A program made the translations under genes and the position numbers. The notes beneath the pieces are model-generated. The model ran no database searches, had not been told where the DNA came from, and worked only from the letters and a program-made list of their open reading frames with translations. From Trichobilharzia regenti (lineage: Eukaryota; Platyhelminthes; Trematoda; Strigeidida; Schistosomatidae), in NCBI GenBank assembly GCA_944472135.2, contig OX235268.1:6516589-6580588 (forward strand): DNA of 64,000 nucleotides, read 5' to 3'. Shown here piece by piece: positions 33,375 to 43,156 of the stretch. The first letter of the stretch is position 1. Each line of letters opens with the position of its first letter.

Positions 33375-34510
33375 CTATTTCGCCACTATGGGGTGCCACT
33401 GACAATTATACATCTCATCCAACAGTTGTACAACAATGCAGCATGCCAAGTAATCCACAACGGGAAACTTACGGAAGCCTTCGAAGTGAGGACGTGAGTG
33501 AGACAAGGCTGTCTACTATCACCAATGATCTACCTGATTCCAATTGATTGGATAATGCGACAGACAACGGCAACCAACGAGGGAACAGGCATTAAATGGA
33601 CTCACACAAAAAACTTGGAGAATCTGGATTTCGCCCGCGATGATATATGTCTGATTTCCCACAAACACTGGAAGATATGCAAGTGAAAAGCAACAAGTTG
33701 GCGATAGGAGAAGCATAAAAGATAGGACTTCAAGTGAACATAGATAAAACAGAGGTGATGAAGATTCCTGGCCAACATCAACAGCCACAGAGACAACAGC
33801 AGACAACAATCAGCATAAATGGGAGGAACCTGAAACAAACAACCTCCTTTACCCACCCACCCACCTACCTGGGAAGCATCGTTTCAACTACAGGAGGACG
33901 GAACTGATGAGGATATCAAAGCCAGAATCGAAAAAGCAAGACAGGCTTTCATTACTCTCAAATCTGTGTGGAGGTCAACAGCACTCAGCATCAAAACGAA
34001 AATAAGATCCGGATTTTCAACTCCAATGTGAAGTCAGTCAGTGATACTATACGGATCAGAGACTTGGCCAGCGCGTCATAAAGAGCATCTCAAACAAACT
34101 TCAGACCTTCATCAACAGTTGTCTTCGCTCAATAATGCTCAAGATCAGATGGCTGGCCAGAAAAGATCACCAACAGGGATCTCTGGCAATGAGCGAACCA
34201 AACCAGCAGGAACCGATTGTGAAACAAATAAGCAGGAAGAAATGGAAATGGATTGGCCATGCGTTGAGGAAACCATCAAGTGACATCACTAGATAAGCCA
34301 TTGCTCTAGTGGAACCCGAAAGGGAAGCGGCGAGTTAGTCGTCAGTGCAAGGGTGACTTGGAGGAGGTCATGTGAAGAGGAAATGATGAAAGCATGTGGA
34401 AAGACTTGGAGCGGGATGAAAAAGTTGGCAGAAAACCGAAGGCAATGGAGACGTGCGTGGCTGAAGCCCTATGCTTCTCTAGGAATTAAAGGATACAATA
34501 ATAATAATAA
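33375..34510 (+). mobile_element. RTE-1 copy, twin of 17640-19100
   Basis: It starts at HLFRHYGVPLTIIHLIQQLY in the RT and runs to the TAATAAT tail at 34495-34510. It shares with the 18061-19095 copy the TGA before VRQGCLLSPM, the FARDD insertion, the AGCATAAAAG frameshift and other marks, while differing by small indels near 34130 and 34180. Non-functional. Confidence 0.82.
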
Positions 34511-34821
34511 TATTTAAAATAGTCAAAAATTCTTTTTTCCCACAGAATGAGCACAAATCAAGTGATAATAAGCAACATGAGAAGAATTTTTTGGTTAAAT
34601 TAAATTAAAAAATTTTAAACAGATTTTATGATCTTTTGTAATTTTATGATCACATTTTAACTTTTATTACTGTCGTCGTCTACCGTTTTTCTTGTTTCGT
34701 CTTTATTAGATTTCATAAAATCATCTCAGTTGTTCGTGAGAAAACCGACTGAGAAAAACATTTGCCATCATATCAACATTCATCACATATATACCACAGA
34801 GACGAACGCAGACGGACAGAC

Positions 34822-34852
<31 letters not shown>

Positions 34853-35169
34853 CTACAAAAGAGACAGAAGAACAGAAGAAAAGAAGTTGCACTTTCGTTT
34901 TTTTTCTGCCTTTTCATTTCTCCATCACATAAAAGTGAAAATGTATATTCCATCAGAATCCAATTAATTCTGCGAAAAAGATGTAAAAACTCTTCATAAT
35001 TTTCCAGACTTGTTACATGTATAGATAGCGTGAGCGCGGTTTGCTTATTTGCGTGATTTTTCAAAAATATCACAATGTTTTATTTACTTTTTTTAACCGA
35101 AACAGTAATCAAAAGAAAGTGATATTAATATATGTGTAAAACTTGGGCACTGTGGTGGTGGTGGTGGTA
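34511..35169. other. Low-complexity region with (GA)n
   Basis: No gene recognised. A GA repeat lies at about 34818-34844 and a GTG repeat at 35151-35171. The open frames here are low-complexity artefacts. Confidence 0.45.
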
Positions 35170-36390
35170 GTAAGCAATTCCATATTAGTTTGTTTATTAG
35201 ATACATCACAGAGTCATTGAAACAGTATTAGTACTTACTGGATGACGAGGTTTCGAAGACAATTAATTTATTGTTCATAAACATTTCATCAATTGTAATC
35301 ACACAACTTTGAAACTTGAGTTTTATAGTGTTCTTTGTTCTCTCCTATTTCTTGTCGTAGGGGTAGTAGAATTTTCCAGATATCCGCCTGGACAGGTGTT
35401 GAATCATTCCTATTACATGTATTTGCAGTTGATTCGATAAACAAAGATTCCGTTGTTATCAGTCTCTCCCTCCATTCATCTTGTGACATTCAATTTTAAG
35501 ACTGTCATCTTATGCCATCCTGTTGTATGATTGTGTGTAATTGCATGCAGTGAGTGGTATAGCCGAACAATTCTCTAGATTTCGGGTCAACCAATCTAGA
35601 TTTCGCTGCTAGGTTTTTATGTTCGGCTAGTCTGACTGACTGCCCTTGTTCTACTGCTTTGATCTATGTATTTGACCTGATAATTATTGCAGGTGGGGCA
35701 TTTGAAGAACTAAATTGTTTTGTTTTAAAGGCTACACAGGATTAATCATTTAACCAACAATCCTTGTTTCTAATTGAGTTTGTGGTTGGTTCGAATACAA
35801 GCCACTTTTATTCCTGCCCGGCTTGTTAAGAATTCTGCGTAAGATAGTTTCCGAGGTTCCTTCCTTGTATGGAATTACTACTGATGATTTAGATTCCTTA
35901 TTTTTGGTGTTGTCATTAGTATTACTATTATTAATATCACTACCGCTACTATCATAATTTATTTTATTTTTACATTTCCTTACATATTTCCTGACTAATT
36001 TATCCGGGTAATTATTAAGTTTCAAGGCTTCTTTTGTGTGTATCATTTCCCGTCTTTGATTTTCCCTGGTACTACTTAGTTTTTGTGCTCTGTCACTTAA
36101 AAATTTCAACAATCCTATTTTTACTGACATAGGATAGGATGATCGGAAATCTAAATATCTGTTTGAATATGTTGGTTTCCTGTAAACACTAGTGTTCAAC
36201 TCCCCATCTTCTTTCCTTTTTACGCTGTAATCTAACATTGGGAGCTCCGCTTCCTGAAATTCCAATTCATAAGTGAACTGAATCGAACTGCCTCTACCTT
36301 CTAGCTGATGTGACCGAAGAAAACTGATATCAAGAAGTTTTGTTGACGTTCTTTTTTCATTCTGCAGAGACTGCATGCGCCAACAGCAGA
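35170..36390 (-). mobile_element. PLE P2 copy, RT C-terminus to 3' end
   Basis: One of the best P2 copies. The 3' end lies near 35170, the GIY-YIG C-terminal part at 35289-35489 (DEWRERLITTESLFI, then ILLPLRQEIGENKE), the decayed GIY-YIG front near 35580-35700, and the RT end and linker at 35750-36376. Confidence 0.8.
35750..36376 (-). pseudogene. PLE P2 RT C-terminus and linker
   Basis: An open stretch of about 200 codons: SIQFTYELEFQEAELPMLDY and LNTSVYRKPTYSNRYLDFRS (the PLE block after the palm), then SVKIGLLKFLSDRAQKLSS, a lysine/asparagine-rich linker with VRKYVRKCKNKIN, and SSVVIPYKEGTSETILRRIL. It stops just before the GIY-YIG domain. The YVDD palm is missing because the copy is 5'-truncated at about 36380. 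Confidence 0.78.
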
Positions 36391-36472
36391 AGAGGATGCA
36401 TATATATGTGTTACGAAAACATTGTTTGAGAAATGCCTCCTGGATGGTCTAATTATAATAGTGATACTTAAT

Positions 36473-36493
36473 ATGTGTGTGTGTGTGTGTGTG
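36473..36493. repeat. (GT)n microsatellite
   Basis: About ten GT units just upstream of the next PLE P2 3' end. Confidence 0.9.
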
Positions 36494-36529
36494 TAAAACT
36501 CAGGCAATGCGGTGGTATGTAATTCCATT

Positions 36530-38340
36530 TTATGATTTGTTTATTAGGTATATCACACAGTCAATGAAAAGCAGTTTTATTGTCTGCTAGATGAGGATGT
36601 TTCCAACACAATTTATTAAGTGTTCATAATCATATCACCAATTATAATCACACAACTTCGAAACTAGGAGTTCTATAGTTTACTTTACTCTTTCTTATCT
36701 GTCGTAGGCGGAGTAGAATTTCTTAGATATATGGATGGATAGGTGTTAAACCATTCCTTCTACATGTATTTTTAGTTGATTGCATAAATAAATCTTCATT
36801 TATTAATCTCTCACTGGATTCTGTTATATTAGATTTTAGAACTGTCATCTTATTCCATCCTATATTTTATTTATTATATTATATTATTGTTCCTTTGGGT
36901 TCTTAGTGGAACATAGAGCTTCAACTGCACGTCTCCACTTGCCACTTCTGTCTTCCTTCTGCTGTACTTTTCATCTGCATCCATGTGTAGTCAACCCTTG
37001 CACTGACGACCAACTCGCCGCTTCCTTTTCGGGTTCCACTCGAGCAATAAATAGCCTGACGCGCGCGTGATGTCACAAACCGGCCTCCTCAACGAGCGAG
37101 TGTCCAGTCCATCTTTCACCACTTTCTCCTGCATATTTGTTACCTGGCGATTGGTCCTTGTTTTGTTTGTTCCTATAGTTTGGTTGGTTGTTGGTGATTC
37201 TTTCCGGCCCGCCCATTTGATATTCAGTATAGAGCCAGCAAAGACAGTTGTTGATACAGGTCTGTGCAACAGGCTGTTGGAAATATTCTTTGTAACCCGC
37301 CAAGTGCCAAGTTTCTGATCCGTATAGAAGAACTGACTGATTTGATGTTGTTTGAACTGAAAATCCGACCGAATTTTGTTGTTGAAGCTGCTGAGTGACG
37401 AAGATTGGTTTCAGGTTGATGAACAACGTGTTTCTCGCCTTCCCGATTCTCCCTCGATTTGACATCCTCATCCGCTCCGACTGGCTGTAGTTGAGATAAT
37501 GCTCAATGCTAGATAAGTGAATGAAGTTACCTCTTTCAAATCCCTCCCGTTGATGGTTATTAGCGCTGGATGTTGCTCCTGTTGTTGTTGTTGTTGTTGT
37601 TGGCTGGTCATTTTCATAACCTTCATCTTGTCTATGTTCACCTGGAGTCCTGTCTTCGCCGGCTGCTTCTTCGACCAGTCTGTCGGTCAGTTTTCGCTTG
37701 TAAGTCTTCGATTTTGTGACAGTGGCATCAAATATAAATCATCCACGCGCGAAATCCAGGTCTTCTTGGTTCTTCACGTCTGTCGGTCCAGGATATCTCT
37801 GTCTCCTCGTTTCCCACTCGCTGTCTGACTCACAATCCAGTCCACCATAATTAGAAATAACATTGGTGATAATAAACACCCTTGTCTGACTCCTGTGTTT
37901 ACTCCAAACGCCTCGCTGAGTTTTCCATTGTGGATCACTTGACATGTGCCGTTGTGGTACAGCTGTTAAATAAGGCCTATATTTTATGATTTCGTATAAT
38001 TGCACGTAGTGATACATACCTGAGCTACTCTTCAGGTTTCTTATCTCATTAGGATCAAATAATCCAGATTTTATCAGGTTCCCGTGCGCCGCTAGTCTGA
38101 CTGACTAAGTTATACTACAGTGATCCCAGGTTTTCACCAGATAATCGTTGCACAGGTTACTAAATAAACTAAATTCTTTTGTTTAATTGGCTCTACAGGA
38201 TTGATCGTTTAACCGACAAAGCTTGTTTCTAATTGAATTTGTGGGTTTCAATGCCAGCCTCTTTTATTTCAGCCTGCCTTGTTAAGAATTTGTGTGGAGG
38301 TTTCCGAGGTTCCTTCTTTGTATGGAAGTGCTACTGTTGA
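36530..38340 (-). mobile_element. PLE P2 copy split by an RTE-1 insertion
   Basis: P2 3' sequence at 36530-36870 resumes at 37976 and runs to the linker near 38340. The interruption is exactly bounded by CCTATATTTTAT on both sides (36859-36870 and 37976-37987). Both halves are decayed, so the insertion host was already old or has aged since. Confidence 0.8.
36871..37975 (-). mobile_element. RTE-1 insertion with 12-bp target duplication
   Basis: A 1.1-kb minus-strand copy. The 3' tail (TATTAT repeats, then the GGAACATAGAGCTTCAACTG-type terminus) lies at 36871-36925; the C-terminal LINE segment at 37000-37330; the Q-rich/NGRDLKEV region near 37540-37600; the RT catalytic region near 37740-37770; and the 5' truncation at 37975. 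Frames are broken, for example in the doubled GLDTRSLRRP area. Confidence 0.82.
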
Positions 38341-38599
38341 TTTAAATGTCTCAGCAATGATATATAGCCCAAGGAGAAAGAGAGGAAAATAATTACAAAG
38401 TTAGATGAAACATCCAAATTAGTATCAATATTGTAACTCAGTCAGTGAGGATCAGTATTCAAATAATTATTCGGTCACAAATCTCCAGCTCAATCAGTTC
38501 ATTCCTGCTGTTTATCCACACATTTTCCCATTTTTGTCCGCTATGATATTCTTTATCGAATCTGTGGAAAAATGCAAATCGACAGTTCAAAACATGACA

Positions 38600-39825
38600 G
38601 GATGGTTTCAAGCTAAATGGAGGCCGTTTGTAAGAAGGGCTTCAAATTCCTTCAGAAACCCCAGGTAAAATACTTCGGCTCTGACTTCAAACCTGACATC
38701 GTAGCAATTAAGGATAGAACGGCCTATGTCATCCATGTCAAGGTGACCACTGACAATGCCCTACAGCAGTCCTGGCGAACCGAAATCAATAAATACGACG
38801 ACATCGATAGGAACAGGATCCCAGAAATCACTTGAGGATACATGTAGGTGTCTCAGTAGACCGTTCATAACTAGTTTGAAAGGTCTCTAATACGAGGGCA
38901 GTGAACGGGCGATGACTAGGTTAGGACTCTTTAAATTGACGCTGTCTGCTCTCTGCTTACTAACCATCATCGGGTCACTTAAGTGCTATGACGGCTTCTA
39001 ACTGGACATGGAGCAGAGGTAAGTTTGACACTTTGAGGTTATATGCATGCCGCGCTTTCTCTCTTCTCTGCTTTCCAGATGGATGGCCATGCCCGCCCTC
39101 CCTAACAACTAGGTGAGTCTCATAATAACTTTACCTTATTATTGTCCCCGACGTACAAATGCTGGGGTGGCAGAACGCGGTAAGAAAATATTAACAAATC
39201 ACGTGGTATTCTCAAGAAGTTAATATTCCCTCCAAAGGCATCCGTGACATCTTATGAACCCTTTACCCTGGTCGAAAAACTCAGCACTCGGGTATCACTA
39301 TCTTCCCACTTGATCTTTCTTTTTCTCACAGATGGAGTTAGACGAAGAGAGGAGATGACCGCGACTGCTAATACTCCGGCGTGGCGTCGTCAGAGACCGG
39401 TTTCAAACAGCCTTCCGAAGATGCTCAAACCACCTCAGTCTATACTAGTTGCATATGGAACTTTCACGACAATGATTGATTCTGAAGCTCGGACAATTGT
39501 CTGCTACTCACGCAGGCAGTAAAAGGTTGAAAGGCTTCGGGCGCCATCGTTCGTGTCTGCCGGCGATGAGGGTTGAGGTGATTGATAGCGCAGAAGGGTG
39601 CGTAGTGAGATTCGGTTGACCTAAGTGGACGATAACCCAGGTCGGGCACTTGACGCCGTCCCCACTTAGGTGGTTGGAGTAGATAACCTGTGACTTTGGG
39701 GTCTACTCCGTTAGTAGGACTTGGCTGCTACACCGTTCTCATGCACGCTAATTAGGATCCGACCCAGACCACCGGATGAGTGCAGATGATTGACCTGCAA
39801 AGCAGGAAAGATCATGAAACTGAAA
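38600..39825 (+). mobile_element. R2 retrotransposon, 3' part, in 28S rDNA
   Basis: This is the C-terminal coding end and 3' UTR of an R2-type non-LTR element whose 3' boundary at about 39825 meets 28S rRNA sequence exactly at the canonical R2 insertion site (TAGTCAAATGCCTCGTCATC; the usual 28S has TAGCC). R2 elements cut this site with a restriction-like endonuclease and prime on it. The element is 5'-truncated near 38600, and no 28S sequence is seen on its left. Confidence 0.85.
38617..39056 (+). pseudogene. R2 restriction-like endonuclease, C-terminal, inactivated
   Basis: The frame at 38617-38835 reads KPQVKYFGSDFKPDIVAIKD, then TAYVIHVKVTTD and RTEINKYD. KPDIVA is the R2 endonuclease PD motif, but the following acidic position (expected D in an I-D-x-Q-V context) is H. 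A TGA stops the frame at 38833. In another frame near 39000-39055, SNWTWSRGKFDTLRL resembles the conserved R2 C-terminal W-RG-W segment. It is both mutated and interrupted, hence dead. Confidence 0.8.
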
Positions 39826-40092
39826 TAGTCAAATGCCTCGTCATCTAATTAGTGATGCGCGTGAATGAATTAACGAGATTCCCACTGTCCCTATCTACCA
39901 TCTAGTGAAACCACAGCCAAGGGAACGGGCTTGGCAGAATAAGGGTTTAAAGAAGACCCTGTTGAGCTTGACTCTTGTCCGACTTTGTGAGGAAACATGA
40001 TGGGTGTAGAATAGGTGAGAGCTGGGTGCTTCGGTGCCTGGAGTCAGTGAAATACCACTGCTGCCATTGTTTCTGTACTTGGTGATGGGGAA
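39826..40092 (+). rRNA. 28S rRNA fragment downstream of the R2 site
   Basis: Collinear with 28S rRNA: AAATGCCTCGTCATCTAATT, AACGAGATTCCCACTGTCCC, AAACCACAGCCAAGGGAACG, AAGACCCTGTTGAGCTTGAC, GTCCGACTTTGTGA, AGTGAAATACCACTGCTGCC. Several conserved positions are changed (TCTAGTGAAACC for TCTAGCGAAACC; loss near GCAGAATAAGGG), so it is a relic. It ends near 40092 where PLE sequence begins. Confidence 0.92.
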
Positions 40093-40540
40093 GAAAGAAA
40101 GTCGACAAAAATTTTGGTTGATAGTAAGTATCCAGACAAGTTCATTAGGAGATATAAAGCAGTCAGAACACCAAGACCCACTCCACAACTCGCCTCTAAG
40201 AAAGACATGTACATAAAGCTACCCTATATAGGGGATAATAGCAGCTTGACAACTAAACAAAGATTGAACGCTGTGGTTAAAAAGACTTTTTATGCAGCTA
40301 ATATCATAATAACTGAGAATGTGACGCCAATATATCCATCCATCTAACCTCTTAAAAAATACGAAAAATAATGTCACATCTCACTTTATCCTCCAGTTTA
40401 AATGTACATGTGGCCACAGATTCTTCATAAAGAGGACTTATCACTCTCTGAACGTAAAGGCTTCACAAACAAATAAAATCATTAGAACCCAGTAAGGGTG
40501 AGAACAGAGAGCCTATCCCATCTATTGCAGAAAAAATTAT
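40093..40540 (+). mobile_element. PLE P1 fragment, linker and start of GIY-YIG
   Basis: The plus strand at 40114-40347 reads SKYPDKFIRRYKAVRTPRPT, then YIKLPYIGDNSSLTTKQRL and AVVKKTFYAANIIITENV, close to the P1 copy at 11372-12103. The endonuclease core after it is decayed (FKCTCGHRFFIKRTYHS). Confidence 0.75.
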
Positions 40541-40599
40541 TGAAACATGATATCAAACTGACGTTTATACATATTTTGAACTTTTTACGTTGCAGTCTA

Positions 40600-41171
40600 A
40601 CATTGGAAGCTCCCCTTCCTAACTTTTCAATTCATAAATTTATTGAATTGCATCCACCTTTGAGTTAATGTGCTCGAAAAATCTATCTATATCTTGTGTT
40701 CTAAGTACAGTGAATGTGTCATCTACATGCCTCCACCATACTTTTGGAGTGGGGGTGAACGTTTCAATCTCTATGTTTTCCCACCTAACCATGAATATTT
40801 CTGCTACAACCGGGAATACTGGTGATCCCATGGCAACTCCATCAGTTTGTTTGTATGTATTCCCTTGGAATTTAAATACTGTGGAAGTCAAGCATAGCTG
40901 CACTCCCAGCATTATGTCCTCAAGTGGCACTTTTTTCCTTAGTTCGAGTTATGGTCAGAAATGAGTTAGTTTCTGACTGCTTCTATAGCCATATTTATTG
41001 GTATACGTGTATATAAACTGACAATGTCAAAACTAACCATTTTCTCTTCATTATCTAATTTTAAATTATTTAACCTGTGTTTTGTTTCATGAGAATTAGT
41101 TAGCCTTGATTTTGAGTGGCTTTTAGGGGATTTAATACCATGGCTAAATATTTAAATAATTTATAAGTAGG
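40600..41171 (-). mobile_element. PLE P2 left palindrome arm
   Basis: The minus-strand RT frame 40640-40930 has QTDGVAMGSPVFPVVAEIF and, in the catalytic box, WRHVDDTFTVLRTQD, so the usual YVDD reads HVDD. The same Y-to-H change is in the other arm. Confidence 0.8.
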
Positions 41172-41360
41172 TATATATATTAGTAGAGTATCCTGACTTA
41201 TAGTAGATTTTAGAAATTCACCTATTTACGAATTATCTAAATACTTAACCATGGTATTTAATCCTCTTAAAACGCCACTTGAAATCTAGACTAACTAATT
41301 CTTATGAAACAAAACACAGATTAGATAATTTGAAACTAGATAATGAAGAGAAAATGGTTA

Positions 41361-41534
41361 TTTAATTGGTGGATAGTGACTAGTAGTGGAATCCAGGATG
41401 CGCATTTCATCCTATTTAGGACTCGTCATCTGGATGTACCTGCATTTCTTAATGAGTGATGATGTTCCCACCGAGGCTCGATCCCAGAGCCCACTTCGGT
41501 TCAATCAGTCGAGAGGAAAATCAAAAAATTCAAT
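41361..41534 (-). mobile_element. SINE-1 insertion with 13-bp target duplication
   Basis: Bounded by exact repeats GAGAAAATGGTTA (41348-41360 and 41535-41547). Same family as 7384-7632 but lacking about 75 bp of the tRNA-like head: sequence jumps from the B-box region (CTCGATCCCAGAGCCC) to ACTTCGGTTCAATCAGTCG. Confidence 0.85.
41391..41435 (-). ncRNA. Hammerhead motif in SINE-1, core C3 to A
   Basis: Helix I ATCCAG/CTGGAT, stem II GTCC/GGAT with a G-U pair, GAAA, helix III ATGCGCAT, triplet ATC. Core ATGACGA, the same C3 change as in the copy at 7413-7457. Confidence 0.68.
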
Positions 41535-41650
41535 GAGAAAATGGTTAGTTTTGACATTGTCAGTTTATATACTCGTATACCAATAAATATGGCTATAGAG
41601 GCAGTCAGAAACTAACTCATTTCTGACCATAACTCGAACTAAGGAAAAAA

Positions 41651-41941
41651 GTGCCACTTGAGGACATAATGCTGGGAGTGCAGCTATGCTTGACTTCCAC
41701 AGTATTTAAATTCCAAGGGAATACATACAAACAAACTGATGGAGTTGCCATGGGATCACCAGTATTCCCGGTTGTAGCAGAAATATTCATGGTTAGGTGG
41801 GAAAACATAGAGATTGAAACGTTCACCCCCACTCCAAAAGTATGGTGGAGGCATGTAGATGACACATTCACTGTACTTAGAACACAAGATATAGATAGAT
41901 TTTTCGAGCACATTAACTCAAAGGTGGATGCAATTCAATAA
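41651..41941 (+). pseudogene. PLE P2 RT palm fragment
   Basis: Ninety-six codons: ILGVQLCL-like start, GNTYKQTDGVAMGSPVF, VVAEIFMVRWENIEIETF, then HVDDTFTVLRTQDIDRFFEH. The two aspartates of the catalytic box are present but the Y before them is H. A TAA follows where sister copies read FTYEL. Confidence 0.75.
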
Positions 41942-42568
41942 ATTTATGAATTGAAAAGTCAGGAAGGGGAGCTTCCAATGTTAGATTGCAGCGTAAAAAG
42001 GAAAGAAGATGGGAAGTTAAACACTAGTGTTTATAGGAAACCCACACATTCAAACACAGACTTGGACTTCCAATAGTCTCATCCTATGTCAATAAAAAAG
42101 AGCTGGTGAAAGGTTTAAGTGACAGAGCACAATAACTAAGTAGTACCAAGGAATATCTAAGACAGGAAGTGAATCACATAAAAGAAGCCTTAAAACCTAA
42201 TAATTACTAATGATGACATGCATGTCAAATATGCGCAAGACAACACCAACAATAAGGAATATAAATCATCAGTAGTAATTCCATACAAGGAAGGAACCTA
42301 AGAAACCACCTCACGTAGAATTCTTTACAAGCCGGGCAGGCATAAAAGTGGTTGGAATTCAATCCCTCCCCAAAAACTCAATTAGAAACAAGGATTGTCG
42401 GTTAAAGCATCAATCCTGTGGAGCCTTTAAAACAAAACAATTTAGTTTATCTAATACCCTGCCTGCTAGAATGATTGTCAGGTCAAATACATAGGTCAAA
42501 CTAGTAGAACAGGGACAGTCAGTCAGACTAGCCGAACATAAAAACCTAGCAGCGAAATCTAGATTTTC

Positions 42569-42846
42569 TATAGTTTGGTTTGTAAGGATTAGTTATATTT
42601 TACGGGTTGATCACGGATTGATATCAGTTAGAGAACCATTGAAAACCAGGGAGTACTGGTATACGAGCTTTCCTTGTAACCGAAAGGTCCCGGGTTCGAA
42701 TCCCAGTGGGTGCGTACTGCCGATGATTCCCAAACTAGAATGAAACAGCAGCTGTTCAGTACTCCCTGGTTTTCAATGGTTCTCTAACTCAAATCAATCC
42801 TTGATCAACCCGTAAAACATAACTAATCCTTACAAACTAAACTATA
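42569..42846. repeat. 90-bp inverted arms within the composite SINE
   Basis: 42569-42659 is the reverse complement of 42757-42846 with few differences (from TATAGTTTGGTTTGTAAGG to CCAGGGAGTACTGG). The arms enclose the tRNA-like head and ribozyme core of the first module. Confidence 0.85.
42714..42762 (+). ncRNA. Hammerhead motif, first module of composite SINE
   Basis: Helix I GTACTG/CAGTAC is perfect; core CCGATGA (U4 to C); stem II ATTC/GAAT-type; GAAAC; helix III ACAGC/GCTGT; cleavage triplet GTT, allowed. The U4 change probably weakens it. Confidence 0.6.
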
Positions 42847-43107
42847 GAAAGTTAATCTGATGCTCGCTAGTGACTTGCTACAGGTTGGAGTTTCCTGAGT
42901 TCTACTGAGAAGTCATGACCAGTGAGGTTCAATTAGATGTCACGTGTGTGGATGGATGTCCCACCAACGACAATGGTTGGGGTCGCGCCAAATCACGAAT
43001 TGATAGAAGTTAGAATTCACGAGCCATTGAATCGGGTCTCAGTGGCTGAATGGTGTACGAGCTTGCTTTGTAACCGGAAGATCCCGGGTTCGAATCCCAG
43101 TGGGTGT

Positions 43108-43156
43108 GTACTGCTGATGATTCCCAAACTAGGATGAAACAGCAACTTTCCAGTAC
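43108..43156 (+). ncRNA. Hammerhead motif with intact CTGATGA core
   Basis: Helix I GTACTG (43108-43113) pairs perfectly with CAGTAC (43151-43156). The core CTGATGA (43114-43120) and GAAAC are intact. Stem II TTCC/GGAT has an end mismatch but pairs inside. Helix III is disturbed (ACAGCAACTT), and the triplet TTC still fits NUH. This is the best candidate for activity in the window. Confidence 0.68.

Larger units (their letters stand above)
40562..42005. repeat. Large imperfect palindrome of PLE P2 sequence
   Basis: Left arm about 40562-41171 (PLE P2 on the minus strand) and right arm about 41220-42005 (PLE P2 on the plus strand) around a loop of about 48 bp. The outer halves, carrying the RT, are almost identical (the 96-residue translations agree exactly), while the inner halves differ at roughly one base in eight. 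The right arm is interrupted by a SINE at 41361-41534. Confidence 0.88.

Noticed and set aside
34730..35073. Overlapping open frames with arginine/glutamate or serine/leucine runs
   Set aside because: Created by the GA microsatellite read on either strand.
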